The notes under the pieces are model-generated. The model saw only the letters and a program-made list of their open reading frames with translations. It did no database searches and was not told where the DNA came from. 64,000 nt of DNA, taken from positions 5,830,925 to 5,894,924 of the forward strand of contig JACDQD010000003.1 of assembly GCA_019843655.1 (NCBI GenBank). The letters are read 5' to 3'. Below are positions 35,759 to 49,413 of the stretch, piece after piece. This DNA comes from Lethocerus indicus. Lineage: Eukaryota; Arthropoda; Insecta; Hemiptera; Belostomatidae. Both the position numbers and the translations under genes were made by a program. Every line of letters begins with the position of its first letter. Positions within the stretch are counted from its first letter, which is position 1.

Positions 35759-38533
35759 TCCGTTTTAAATTAAAGATCCGTCCCCTACAAGAGCTGGGCG
35801 GGGGAGGCTGGAACCGTAATTAACTTTAACAATATTAAAGATTGTTTCTGGTCTCCGAGACATCGGGGTCTAATCGGAGATATTAAATTTTAAACTATTC
35901 CTTTTTATCCTTTTATTAAATCGTTAGCATCCCCAACTCGCCGATTGTTCAATCCGCTTTTCCTCCTTTTCCCCCTCGGGAATTGTCTCTGCCCCAAAAA
36001 TCTGCGTCTCTCCCTGTTTTCCCCAAATTATTCCTCCGGTTTTTTTGACACTTCAAATCTTGACTGGAATGCTCATCTCGGAGGGACACCGAATTGTGGC
36101 GTCCCTTTTATTGCCCCTTGAAACGTTCCCCGCCAATTTTCAATATGCCTTTCAGTCTGAGCATAAAAACCCTATTCCGGTGATATATTTCAATCCGGAT
36201 TCCACGACGAATTCATATCGGCTAGCTTATACACGCAAGTTGCTTTTAAATTTGTTGCAAACGACAACAATATAATCAAATTATAAATACATATTATTAT
36301 CATAAAAGTTATTTTCTAATGTCAATAAATAGGAATATTTTGTTGGTAATGTTTTCAGTTTAGGTTACGTGTTTGACATTAGAATATCATCCGTATGCAC
36401 TCGCCAGTACTACCTCGCTTCGGTTTCTCCCCATGGTCGGTAATTTTCATCAGTAAATCACAGAGGTGATAAACACATGGTAACATGCAGGAAAAAACGG
36501 AAAGAACCCAGTTGCTTCAGCTATCCTCAGGTTGCTTCGCAATTTGTCCTTAAATGGTCAAGAGTTTTGAAATCGAAGACACCCAATTGAGGATGATTAC
36601 CAGCTAGAGTCGCTCTGTTCTACTATTCTATACGGGCGATTTTCCCTCCATTCAATCGAACAGTTCATGGCATTACCGAATATCATTATAAGTTATTCAC
36701 CCCGTGGGCGGGGGGTGCTGTCCGAAAACTACTTGGAGCGCGGGTTTATGCCCCCATAATACGGGAAATGGGGCCGTGGCCGAGGGCCCCCCCCACTTCC
36801 GACAATGAATCCGCCCTGAAATTTTTATCCCCTCCGGCCCCCCGCCACCATATCACCGGTCCGGGGGAAATTACATGTCGCGCACCTCAACCACACACAG
36901 GGACACGCGCCCATGCGGCCCTTCGGTTATATTATGCAGGTACAATATTGTTTCCTATATTGCCCCTTACAGGCACGAACACTGTGGAACACGGAAGTAG
37001 ACGGCCTCTGCCCCAGCGTTCGTTGGACGCCGACTGTATAATGAGCCCACTGTAACTCACCCCGCACGAAAATAGGAATTTCATTTTGTGACCCCAGTCC
37101 GAAGTAAAATTGTAGACGCATTTTCCCCCCTCCGTTCACCCTCGGGGCTAAACACGGCGGTATTTTATGGGCGCGTGTCTGTCAAGGGTCGTACGGGGGT
37201 GACGGAAAGAATAACTATGAGGCGTTATCGGTATGACGCCACCTTGTAGCATCTCCTCCATAATAGCAGCAATGTTAACCGCTTCCTTAGCGCAATTTAT
37301 ATACCATTTTATATTATTTAGAATTTCGTTCGAAATTAAAATTAATGCAAAATATTGTAATTGTAGATACCATCCAGCTGGAGTATCCTTTCTATCAATA
37401 TGCTCTAACGCACTAGATTGACATTGTTTGTTATTAAGAAATGATACCTCATATTGAGAGTAATGAGGTAAATTAAAAGTCTTTATTTTAATTTATTATT
37501 AAATAAAAGAATGTGTCAAATATTCCCTAAATCCTTTAGCCACGGTGATATATATTTTAATAATTATTAATACTTAATTATATTTATCATAGCAAATGCT
37601 GAAGCTTGCTGTACGGTTTATCCAAGAAATTACTGTTTCAGAAGTAGTGTCCTCGTTTAGATCGTACCGAGAGCTTTATGAAAGTATGAAACAACTATCA
37701 AACAAACTACTAAAAATTATAGAAGCATCAGATAGGTAGTTGATACAAATTAAAATTTGTACATATGAGTTATACCCGATAAATACCTCGGCACGCAGGC
37801 TGGAAGTTGGTTGTAGTTTGTAATGCACGCCGACAAGAAGGATCGGGATCAAACGTAAAATGATACTTTAAACGAAACGGACAATTACTGTCACCGTCTG
37901 AATTTATGCCTCCCACTTATGTAGAGTATTCCCACTTGGGAAATACGTATTCCTACCTGGAGGGAATCTTGAAATTAATGGGACTAGATTCAGAAATAAA
38001 TCTTCATTCCGTGATGAAAAAATGATCTCTCGATATTCACGGCAGGAATATTCATTCATGTTCCGACCGGCAGGAGGACTATACACCAAATCGGGGCAAT
38101 TTCCCTTCTGCTTGGCGTGACGCGCTATCTCTGTCCGACGTTAGGAAAGAAGGCGCCATTCCAGAGATCGTGTTCAGATAAATGGACTGATGCATGTTCT
38201 GCTTGATCTGCATAGATTAACTTCGATAATTTATACCCTGTTTCGGACATTTTAAATTCTCGTAATTGCGGAATCGCTACGGTCGAAGAATAATACTATT
38301 TTAAAAGAAGCTGTCCAGTAAAAATATATCATAAGATATAAGTACAGAATTGTGTAATGGTGCTGTTCCTGCACTGAGTTGCCATCTAATTTAAACCAAC
38401 CAACTTTAAAAATTAAAATGTTAATAAACTCCTGAAAATGATTGAATATCGAGTAATACACCGCCGAAATATTTAATCGTAATATTCTGGTGTTGTCATA
38501 GCAATAAACTATGACATAATTTGTCCGCACACT

Positions 38534-39276
38534 CAGGGGGGCGCTAGTTTATCGGTGTGATTTTTGTGGAACCAGCGACCCCTTAGGGTGGTGCGGAAAT
38601 GCACTTAACTAAAGTTCGTTGAGTACACTTGCACCAAGAAACTAGCGCCCCCTGAGGGTGGTGCGGAAATGTACTTAACTAAAGTTCGTTGGCTCCACTT
38701 GCACCGATAAACTAGCGCCCCCTGAGGGTGGTGCGGAAATGTACTTAACTAAAGTTCGTTGAGTACACTTGCACCGATAAACTAGCGCCCCCTGAGGGTG
38801 GTGCGGAAATGTACTTAACTAAAGTTCGTTGGGTACACTTGCACCGAGAAACTAGCGCCCCCTGAGGGTGGTGCGGAAATGTACTTAACTAAAGTTCTAT
38901 GTGTGCACTTGCACCGAGAAACTAGCGCCCCCCTGAGGGTGGTGCGGAAATGTACTTAACTAAAGTTCGTTGGGTACACTTGCACCGAGAAACTAGCGCC
39001 CCCTGAGGGTGGTGCGGAAATGTACTTAACAAAAGTCCGTTGGCTCCACTTGCACCGATACACTAGCGCCCCCTGAGGGTGGTGCGGAAATGTACTTAAC
39101 TAAAGTTCGTTGAGTACACTTGCACCAAGAAACTAGCGCCCCCTGAGGGTGGTGCGGAAATGTACTTAACTAAAGTTCTATGTGTGCACTTGCACCGAGA
39201 AACTAGCGCCCCCTGAGGGTGGGGCGGAAATGTACTTAACTAAAGTTCGTTGAGTGAACTTGCACCGATAAACTAG
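38534..39276 (+). repeat. 70-bp tandem array B: partial inverted unit and ten direct units
   Basis: Unit cores (CCTGAG or variant) at about 38581, 38651, 38720, 38790, 38861, 38931, 39001, 39071, 39141 and 39211. Variants recur: TTCTATGTGTG in units 5 and 9, ACTTGCACCAAGAAAC in units 1 and 8, and GTCCGTTGGCTCC in unit 7, as in array A unit 5. Confidence 0.95.
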
Positions 39277-39618
39277 ATTACTAAAGATAAACTTTTTTCA
39301 CTTAATTTTGGATCAACAGGAAACCTTTATGATCGTAAATACACAATAATAATAGATTTCCTGTCATATATTTGGAAGTCAAAACCTAATAGTTGTGACC
39401 AGTTGTGTGATCAAATATATATTTGACCAATAATCTGACAAAGACTTGAGCCGATTAATAAAATCCCTCCAAACACAAATAATACAAACAACATCCCCAA
39501 AACATAATAACAAGACACATATATATACGGAAGGACAAACAGACAACCACCACAGTACAAGTGACAGTGCAGTGAGGATGTCAAAAAAACATCCAAACTT
39601 CTAATAGTGACTAACACC

Positions 39619-39655
39619 GCTACTGAAGATGGCGAGCAGCCGAAACCGGTCTAGC
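39619..39655 (+). ncRNA. Hammerhead-ribozyme-like core in element copy 2
   Basis: Same 37-nt motif as in copy 1, now on the plus strand: stem I GCTA (39619) with TAGC (39652), core CTGAAGA (39623), stem II GGC/GCC, GAAA (39642), CCGGT and C17 at 39651. Identity between two separated copies shows the motif is kept within the element. Activity is unproven. Confidence 0.55.
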
Positions 39656-42048
39656 AAAAGATCAAACTAGCGGGAGGAGACAGAAACACGAAATCAACGG
39701 TAAAATAAAATCGCTCGGGCTGAAAGATGACTGAAATGGAAATACGATCAAGGCATCTTTCAATTGACTCTTTTCAATTCAACACCCGGTAAGTACAACG
39801 AGTCATAATTAACAAAAATGTCGGGGTATATAGAGTGAACAAACTGTGAAGGAACTGTGTTTACCCGTACACAAAGCTTATACACCGGGAGCCGATTGCA
39901 GATGACATTAATGCATTTAATCCTTGATTGAAACCCCGAAGCGGCATCCATATTACACCGCGTGCACGGCCCTGCATATAGCTAGCGGGTCCCTTGATGT
40001 AACTGATCCCCTTCGGCTTAGAGAAGCCATTCATTAGCCCATCACAGGCGGAGGCAGTCTCTACCTCCGCGATCTACAATTTCCAACGTTCTGGCCGCCG
40101 ACAAACCGTTTCGGTGGTTCGGGGTCTTATCAATGTATTTGGCACTCAACTGTATATTGAGAAGATGTGATGAAAATCGAATAATCGGTTATGTTGTTGA
40201 CACCTCTGTCATCAACATTCTCTGTTGGCCTGTGTGATTTGAGAGTAACATCATGTGACTCGCAAAAAAAGCGCTCTGATTCCTCCGACGTTCCTTTCTT
40301 TGTTGAGTCTACTCCATTCCATCCCGAAGTGAAACTCAAAGACACAAAACTTCAAAGCACAGGGGCTTTAATCCAGAGACAGGAATGACATTAAGGGAAT
40401 TGATATAAATCCCAATTGTTTTGCCCTGGGACGCAGAGAAATCGCGATTAACCAGCGGTCATAGGCGAAATTCACACGCCAAACAGAACGGAGTGAATAC
40501 AAAAAATCCCAATTTGGTCTTCTACCTGACCCAGTTTCGGCTTCCCTCCGTATTTCCGTTGTCAATGAAAATTTCATTATTTCATTGCTGGCAAGATTAT
40601 TTTCATTATATTAATTCCATACCTGTGATGTAATGTTCAATTATGCAGTTTATTATCGCATTTTAATTATTGAGTAATTACTTGAGAACCGGTAAATTCA
40701 TGACAGAACCCTGTTAGTTACATTCTTCTAGATTTGATATTTCTGAGAAGAGGAAATTCAAAGAGTAGGAATATAATGGTGATATCCCAGTTGAAACGTC
40801 GTGTAGGCGTATACAATTTCCAATTTGAAAAACCAATCGTATTAGATTCTGTAGATGTATTTATATGAAGGGAAGAAAAAACAAACGCGGGAAATGTTGT
40901 TCGAACAGTTTCCTCTGCTTTTCGGCTCCTCGGAGGGGCCGATCGAAGCCATGAAAAATTCCGGACGGGTCCCGAAAGCAAAACAAAACTGCGGTTGACA
41001 TTGTTTTTTTTTTTAATTTTATTTTTGGTTTCGTCGAACCAAGGAGCGCAACGCGAGCAAACAGGAAAGAATTGAAATGGGAGAAAATATTTTGTTTGAG
41101 TTTCATAACGTATACAATTGCGTTCGAGCCGAAATTTTAGTACCTCTATTTGGCTTTTCCCCGCACCGGCCCCAGAATGCAATGCCGGTTCGCATTAAAC
41201 GTGTAAATACCAAGATTGGAAAGGAGAGAGGCAGTGCCCACCGCGGGAATTACCCCTAGTAAAGTGGAGTTTTTTCACCAGAGTAAATTTAACAATTGCA
41301 GTCTATACGTTTAAGGGACCCACCTCAACCTAACTAAGTTATACGCCTCAAATAAAGGGAGCGGAACACTTCGGAAGGCTTAACTGATAATAAATACCTC
41401 TGAAGTTTCGAGAATAAAACATATTGCACTGTATTTTTCTATTTCTTTCAGTTTCACTGCAACTTTAATATTCCTATACGCCAGTTATACCACGCTACGC
41501 GACACCGAACAACCGTATTTGTTTTACCCCCCTCTATATTTCTGCCGCAGCTGTTATTCAAACAGAAATAAAATTACTACGATCCAAATATGCGCCTTCG
41601 GAAGAAGGCTAAAAACTATCGAGAAGAGGAACCGGAGGGATGAACCTGGGCCACACAACGAGTCGATTATTTAGACAAATTCGGGTGGAGCGTCGAAAAT
41701 CGGATAAGTTTCGTTAGCTCCCGTAATTAAAAGACCTTAACGATCGGATATACTAAGAAGAAAAGAGAGGCGCGCATCCGACGGGCAGAGGCAATTTTTC
41801 TATTTTAATGGCGAGTTCCTTTAGCGGGTTTCCTTTGAATGGCTGATTGAATTTGGCAAGAGTCTCCGGGTATAAAGGACCGTGTAACAGGATTCCCCCT
41901 TACCCCGCCCCGCTGTACCCGTTCTGCTTTACCTACCACAGACCCCTATACTGGAGAGTAGGGGCCTCGAAGGGGGGTTCCCTCTCTTACCGCTTCGAGT
42001 CTTTGCTTCATAAGCGATTTCTGTGTTTCAGAGAGTTAGAGATGGAGG

Positions 42049-42163
42049 GGGGGGCGAGAGAGAGAGCGCGAGGGGGGAATCGGGCGGGCCCGGCTGCGAA
42101 AGCGAGATGGAAATAGAGACTGAGACAGGCAGATAGAGAGACAGACAGAGGAAAAGGGAAAGA
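42049..42163. repeat. Purine-rich GAGA-type tract
   Basis: Plus strand is almost all purine: GAGAGAGAGAG at 42055, then AGAGACAGACAGAGG and similar. It lies in a GC-rich island without a gene. Confidence 0.8.
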
Positions 42164-42384
42164 TGGGGCCACCGAAAACTGTTCTCCTCTCGGCCACGGT
42201 TCAGCCCGCTCCACGCATTTCACGTCCCGTCGCTCTCCAGTCTTACTCCACGGCCTGAGCGTCGTTTACCGTCCCACTTCCCCGTTCGGCAACCGCCGCT
42301 CCAGTTAAGGCCCAACATTAAATTTCGGTCCCATCTACACTGAACCAATATTTTAGTCTCTCATCATAATTCGCGATGCGTCAT

Positions 42385-42408
42385 TGGGGTCTAGCTTACT
42401 AGACCCCA
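42385..42408. repeat. Perfect 10-bp hairpin next to a splice-donor-like site
   Basis: TGGGGTCTAG, loop CTTA, CTAGACCCCA. The right arm runs straight into GGTAAGCC, a good 5' splice consensus. No ORF crosses it. Confidence 0.7.
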
Positions 42409-45400
42409 GGTAAGCCCTTCTTTCCCGCCCTTAGGCCGACTGAATGACCCGCAGTATAATTCTGTAATTTGCGCAGAAATTTTTCCTTTTTCCGTTTGAA
42501 TTCTGATAACACTGCATGCTTAATAATCGGGGAATAAATTGTTTCCTCTGATTGGAACGGAACGGCACTGAATGGGGCGAGAAGCCTACAATTTAATACC
42601 GAACAAACGAGAGAAGAGAGCCAATTTCTAGTGAGAATATAGCAGTCTACTGTCTGGCACGTTCAGCTTTATGAATCTTCGTCAATCACTGGGAATAATA
42701 TCGGAACAAAGTAAAGAGTATATCGCCCGTATGCAAATACTCGTTCTTTGTCTGTCATCATTCGGGTCGGTTTTAAAAATGGAGGTATAGCACAATGGAA
42801 ATCTCTCCGATTCGGTGGATTTCAAGGGGAGGAGACGGGAAAAACTCGGCACTGCTAGCGAATGAAAGTTTCTGGTCCGCTTCTCAAAAGCAATCCGACA
42901 GCGCGGAAAGTGTAGCGAGAGGCGGGCCGAGATCTCGGCGGGCCGGGCCAGTCCTCCGGGGAAATTGTTTAGTTGGGTATCTCCCCCGGGGCTGGCCCAA
43001 GGTCGCATTTCACCCCCGCCCCCCGCCCCTAAACGATTTTCTTCCGTATCCCGACACAACCCCCGCCGTGTTTAACCCATAAGCTGAGCGATACCGCTCC
43101 CATTCTATTCGGTTGCCCAGTCGCAACAAAAAACAAGCTAATGCCGCTTTTCTATCTCCACCTCACTCTACTGCGGGTAATCGGAACGGAACTTCTCCCA
43201 ACCTCCAACCCGTTGTTTTGCCATTGAGTTTAATCATTTTCAGCTACGTTCAGTATACCGAAGTCGGTACAGATCGAACAGTTGTAGATATACAACTTCT
43301 TCACTTTATATTACAATACTCTAGGAACAAATATAAAAATTAAATCGTAAAACACTGGGTTAAACATTATTAAATATTGAATAATTCGCTGTACGGGGCA
43401 GAAAGTACCATCTTTCAATTATAATAATTAAACACACGCATTAGGTTGATACATACATAAGTTATGCGCTAATTTTTAACTAATGTAGCGTTAGTTTTGA
43501 GATATTTTCAATGAACTCGTAGGACTGGGGTCGGATGTCTCCCTTTAGGTTTTCGAGATAATATTTTTTAAAATATGCCACCGCCGGAGCTGAAATCATT
43601 AGGAAAGCAATTTTTCTCCGGCCGAACGACTCTCACTATGCTTCATCTGCTTACGAAATTTCCCCGCCTTTTTTCCTCGACCGAACGACGGCGGACGCCA
43701 GGAGTCACTCAGAAATAATTGGCGGGTATCAAGGAAACGTTGGCCCCCGCTGATTTCGGCATAAATATTCATGAGGCAATCAGGGGCCTCCTTCAAAAGT
43801 TGCCGTCAGCCCGGTGCGCTGCGGGGGCGGGAGCGTGGCCGGGGGGCAACAGTTGTCGTACCGGCCAACTCGTTTTCTCGTTGTTGATTGGCGGCCTAAT
43901 CGAATTAGTTTAATTGTCCGGCTCTTCTTGTTCGGCTACACACCTTCTTCAAGTGGGCTTCAACTCACCAAACGGCTCGAGTTTAGAGTGGGGCGAGCGG
44001 CCTTTTTGCCGTTTACGGTCGGATGGGGGTTCATGCCGTCTGAATGGCATAGGGCTTCTTATACCTCTTATAACCTGGGTAAAAGTCCCTAGTGATGCAT
44101 TTTGTAGTGACAGAGTGGAGGAATGTATTATTTTTACTTTTATTGACGTGCAAACGGTATAAGTTTTATTTCAATATGATAGGAAATAAATATTATTATT
44201 CCAAAAATTTGCTTCGTAATATGCATAATAACAGCGCAGACGTGCGTGTATATCTCACTACTTTGATGATCCGAAATTACCGTCGATGGCGAGAAGCCGA
44301 TGGCGGTCTAGCATTAGACAGAAGGTTGGAGAGCGCTATTCTGAATGATATACATACATGCTCATAATCTATTTGTGTCCGTATCATAGCTTTATGGCTA
44401 CGTCGTTAATGTAAACCGCGGATAGAACGAGTGCTAAAAAGAAGGATTGGTTATTAGTAGGTGGTCGGTGGTACGGTATGGTTGTGTCGGGCTGCTACTA
44501 ATTGGTGGCATCATCAATCACACACATTATTTAATGCCCAATATCTTTCATCACTGTCAAAAGCGGGGCCGCGATACCGGCCTGAATGCATCACAATTAG
44601 GGGCTGGACCCGCCCGTTTATTTATTGTACCCGCCCGGTGGATCGCCAATTATGGCCACGGGACACCCACACCGGCGGCTATCAATAACTGAAGTCACAG
44701 ATATTATCTAATGTTAATTAGTTTGTCGCTCGAACGGCTCCTATTTAATTAGTTGATTTGTATACAACGCCATTTTTTCCCCTTTCATCTCGGTCCATTT
44801 ATCCGCTCATTATCCAACGGCCAATTAACAACGCCGGGGAACGATCGAAGCTGACGGATTGATGTATTCGTTCAGAGATACGGATCGTCGCTCGGCATCG
44901 ATTTGAAAGCGTGCCACAGTGATATAGTAAAAGGCATTAGGTCATGTTTGCGCATTATATTTTTATATCCTGCTTTAAAGTTACGACACTATCTGTGGTT
45001 AAATTTATTGCAACGAATTTTAAATTAAAAGTCGTATAATTTAAAAGTGAAGGTACGTGGTGTTCAGTACAGTAACAGGAATAGACGGCAATTCAGGAAC
45101 AGTGCAGGTATGATTTACCGATGGAATGCAACCGTCGTTGACGAGAAGCCGAAACGTCTGGTATAGGACTGGATGGAGTCCATCGAGTGGAGTCGTTTTT
45201 CAACGTCCCAATATCCGGGGACTGTTGGCTCAGTATGGGAATTTTTGAAATTTAAAAAATTTTCGATCTCTCAACTGTCTTTAAAGGGTAAGTATATTTG
45301 TATTTGTAGGCGATCACCTGGAACACTGCGGGAACATTTTTAACTCGCTCGATTTGAAGATATTCCAAATCTTCGGTCACTAGGAATAGGCATCTTACTA

Positions 45401-45870
45401 ATGAAAAGTTTGGTGGGTAAATATTTCTGAAATGATGTTTCTAAATAATTAGTCGGCTGTAAGCACCCTGTCAATTAATTTCACTCGAGGAGTGGTGTAT
45501 TGGAATTGGTGGCGTGGATTGGAAGTGTGATGGGCGTCGCCTCGTCCGATCAGCTGTTCTCACACCCTTCGTGACTGCCGACCGTTGGCCCGCTATTGAG
45601 TTTGTTTGGCTAAAACAATGAACCCGATCCTGAAGAGATTTATGTTCTAATTAATCGCTGTTGTTGAATCCGCCCCGACTCCCCCACCGATCGGGCCCGA
45701 AAGATAACGACACGTCTTCTCCGACGTGCCACGCGCCGAACAAATCGATTAATTACTGTACATTTTCAATATACTTCTGGTATAAATAGCGAAATGCTTG
45801 CGCGATATATTTTTCCATCGACAAGTTTTAACTATAGAAAATAATTTCACACACAGACAGAGAAACATAT

Positions 45871-45894
45871 CTCTCTCTCTCTCTCTCTCTCTCT
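45871..45894. repeat. (CT)12 microsatellite
   Basis: Twelve CT repeats about 85 bp after a TATAAATAG box at 45781. Confidence 0.92.
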
Positions 45895-48800
45895 ATTTCT
45901 CAACTGCACATCACAAACAAAATATTATGTAACTTTATTATGCGGAATATTAAAACTAAATAGGAAATACATCATTTTAAACCCGGACAAGGTGTCATGA
46001 ATTTAACCCTTAGGAATAGAAATTATCGCCCAGATAAAGTAATTAAAAGTGTTTTCTGAAAATAGGTAATTTCTGCCCGAATTAGTGTAGAATGAACGCG
46101 TTCGCTCGTGTTGCACGGTTAGAGCGCGGCCTCATTGGGTCAGAGGGCCGCCGGCTGCACTGGCCAGGAGGTGACGAATGCACAAATCATACCCTGGCTA
46201 TAAATCGTCACATCTTCTCCGCCTCCACGCTCCTCCACACTGCGATAGACGATGATTTATGAAATAGCCCCCAGACAGTGTAATTATCGGTCTAGCAGAG
46301 GACGCTTTCGAAGAACTCTAGCCAAGCAGTGCACGGCGCCATAATTGGAAACGAATTGAAAGGATTGAGGCTCCGCGGATAAATTCAATCAACTATAGAT
46401 TGAATAATAAAATAAAAAGAAAGATAGATATATAAGAATAAAATTCTTGTACTTCTCCCATCAATCGGTGTTCCCTTTCCGAAGCAATCAGTCTCCCGTT
46501 GCTCTCGAATATTATCACACCTTCCATCTTATATCTGAGACAACCCAGGCGAGTGAAGTTCATGGCTTTGCGCGAATAAATAATCCACATCGCTGTATTA
46601 TGTAAAATTATTTCAAAATATATTACCTGGCACAAAGGATGCCCTTTGAAAAAGACTCAGAACCCTGATCGATTCATACCGTGATAGAGCCAGTAGGATC
46701 GATAATATATTAGAACATAATTCCTATAATACATAGAATGACATAAAATTTAATATTAATCTTACATATTGCACTGTTCTATTAAATAATTAATGGTTTA
46801 CTCCTTCTACGAAGAGACCGCGGTTCGAATCCCACAGCGACAGTAGACCTCGAGGGACCCTAACAGTTTCCACAGTAGGCGAATACACACACGCACAATA
46901 CCAAATGACAACACTCCAATACTAAAATCTCTATGCGTATATTTGTAAATATATCAATAATCAAGCAGGGGATGTTCAATAAAGCGCGAGATTCGTGACT
47001 TAGCGGCAGACAGACGAGAGACAGGCTGGCTCACGTCCCTGGGTATCCCCGCTATCTCACCGAACTTAACTAAGTTGCGTTTTGATATTGGAAAACTTCT
47101 GGTGCCGTACTGCAGAACCAACCAGTTTACAGTACACCGGTCAACTGATGAAAACCCCTTCCCACTCCCAAGGCCACCTTTTAGATTCGGGCTTATTTCT
47201 TTGTGGAAAAATGGGTCAGTTCACAAGGCCAATCGTTACCGAAGGATTGAACTAATTACGCCGATCCATTCCGTCGGGCGCTTTGTCATTTTTAATAATG
47301 GAAAAAATCTATTCCCTCGTATTTTTACAGTGGTTCATTTAAAACTTGGGTAGAATATTTTTTCCTCCCCATCACGGACCCGTAAACGTTGTAATCGGAC
47401 AATATCGCAAACATGTAATTTAGTTATATCTCTATGATGTCTTGTTTCAATCAATGCTGAAAAAAGTGGACAATTTTCTTTTCATTATCGAAACACGAGG
47501 CGAGTGAATTTTCTCCATAAATAAAACTTCCATTTTTCATGTTATCGAAAGGCAACTGTCGGGGGGTGCTTTGGGGGCGTGTGCCGGGGAACCAGATCGC
47601 ATTTAGATCGACGTCTCATTTAAGATACCCGGCCCGCCCGATATCGACTCTTAAACTATTCGGCGGACGGGCCTTTCCACTGTGTCGATTTATTCCGCGG
47701 TCGTAAAAGAAATGAAAAAAGGGGTCGAGCGTCGAACATCGTAAGGGGTCAATTCATTAAAATCTATTTCGCCATTATCTTATCGCGGGGTGTAGCGGTG
47801 CAGCCGGTTAAAACGAGCGCAGCCATAAACCGAGAAATACGAGAAATTGATGGAACCATCCAATATTAATTTACGACAAACATTTTGGATTTCGATACTT
47901 ATGTTACGGTAATGAGACACTACAAAATATACGCTTCAATATGGATAAATGGAATTTAATAAGAAATAATGGCTTTATGGTTGCTAAACCTACAACAGTG
48001 ATACGAACAAAAAATTGGTTTAAAAACATACAAAAGATTTTATAAAATTAATTTGGAAGGTAGCGAGGGTTCGTTTACACTATAAATAATTAAGTGGGTA
48101 ACACGCTGCCTCCATTGGCAACACAAATACAAGTAGATTTATTTTACTACTATTCGTGAAGAGATCAAGCTTGTTTTTGCTTGTCGGATCGACCTCTGAA
48201 TAAATACATAGCTTCAATCGCGTTTTAATTCTTCAGAGTTGTTGTTTTACTGACGAATAGCGTTTTAATGGCCGTTCGGGATTTCGTTGAGTCAGAAATA
48301 TCCGCGGTCCGTTTTCGCTAGAAAAAAAAACAATAGGTTCCTTCCACCGAAAACGAGGACAGTAATTTAAAACTCATTTGGCGGTTGAGGCGTCCTTGAG
48401 ATGTTTTTCTCGGCGCACACGCACACGCGCACTGTTGTAGACACCCGGCGGTATGATGAAACCAAGTTTTTCATAAGGGAAAAACATTAAATAAGTTTAT
48501 CGTCATTGAAATGTACTGAAAAATATACCGCATATTCGGAAAACTCTGTGCTACAGGATGCGTCTAGTTTCCTCGTTTCTGTACCCGGATATGATCGTTT
48601 TAGGTATTTTTCTGTTTTCGCTATTGAAAGGCATTTCGGTAGAGAATAATCATGGTACTGATTTTATTATATTTATAGAAATTCTGAAATTTGCCTCGTC
48701 GGCGTACTTCGCGATCACGGAATGATTTCGGTTGGGCGCCATCGATAGTGGGATCGCGCCCGTGAATCTTCCTATGCCGCCCATCGACTACGACGTTCCT

Positions 48801-49378
48801 CACCGGTGTTTGCTCGTTTTTCGCCCCGTGTTTGCTCCGCATCGAAACACGGCAACATCACTCCCAGTAAATTCACCGTGCAAGTAAAATGCATAGTGTC
48901 AAAGAGACTAGTATCAAGAAAAGTGTATCCAGGTCGTTGAAAATTGCGAAGGTTTTTCTTATCGATTATCGCATGTGGTAATATTTTTAGTCGAAATTTC
49001 GACAGAAATACCTATTTTCAGAAATGAATAACTATATAAATTAACTGCCGGACTACAATATACCAATATCGCGGAGTATTTACATACGCAACGGTATAAA
49101 TTTTTTCAGGGTAGAAGATAAGAGAATTTATGATATTAAGTAGGCCTCAAATATTTTGTAATGCCTGTAATGACGGCCGATTAGGCAAAACCTATTAGGG
49201 GAATTAGTTGCCTCCGATGCCGTTGTCATTAACGCGTTATTAGCCTGGTATTCCGAAGTGGAGCCCGGTTTAAATGGTTAGGAAGCCGAATTCCCGGATT
49301 GGAAGATGGTGCGTGAAGCTATCAAGATACAGTGGGTAACATTAGGGAGTGACTGCGGTGGTGTCCACTGCTAACTCT

Positions 49379-49413
49379 GTGTGTGTGTGCGTGTGTGTGT
49401 GTGCGTGTGTGTG
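49379..49413. repeat. (GT)n microsatellite with GC interruptions
   Basis: About 17 GT units broken twice by GC at the border of a GC-rich island. Confidence 0.92.

Larger units (their letters stand above)
22343..38533. other. 16-kb stretch without a supported gene
   Basis: AATAAA at 22341-22346 may end peptide gene 2. Beyond it I find no ORF with a family signature, no tRNA and no element. GC-richer islands at about 24000-24500, 26400-26660, 29700-30000, 32080-32340, 34240-34660 and 36700-37250 alternate with AT-rich spacer. ORFs of 60-150 codons occur on both strands in the islands but overlap each other and look like chance. The content fits intergenic regulatory DNA or a large intron. Confidence 0.5.
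38534..39857 (+). mobile_element. Mobile element copy 2: ten-unit tandem array plus hammerhead-bearing arm
   Basis: Starts inside an inverted unit (38534-38560), so the left part is lost. Then come ten direct units, the subterminal repeat (39266-39316) and the arm. The arm is nearly identical to the reverse complement of copy 1 up to CTGTGAAGGAAC at 39857. Because the array has the same orientation as in copy 1 while the arm lies on the other side, the full element probably has two inverted arms around the array. No protein-coding capacity is seen. Confidence 0.85.

Noticed and set aside
39411..39617. ORF of about 65 codons repeated in element copies 1 and 2 (14288-14479 and 39411-39617)
   Set aside because: It lies opposite to the arm's hammerhead sense, is broken in copy 3 and has no domain; it repeats only because the DNA does.
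40718..41182. 154-codon ORF on the minus strand
   Set aside because: Contains poly-Lys and Arg-rich patches from simple sequence, overlaps another ORF and has no recognisable domain.
45779..46260. TATA boxes at 45781 and 46199 as gene promoters
   Set aside because: No good initiator at the right distance and no coding exon follows; the 30-codon ORF at 46250 has no support.
46801..46850. GGTTCGAATCC resembling a tRNA T-loop or tRNA-derived SINE B box (46822-46832)
   Set aside because: The T stem pairs only two of five bases and there is no A box or anticodon arm upstream.
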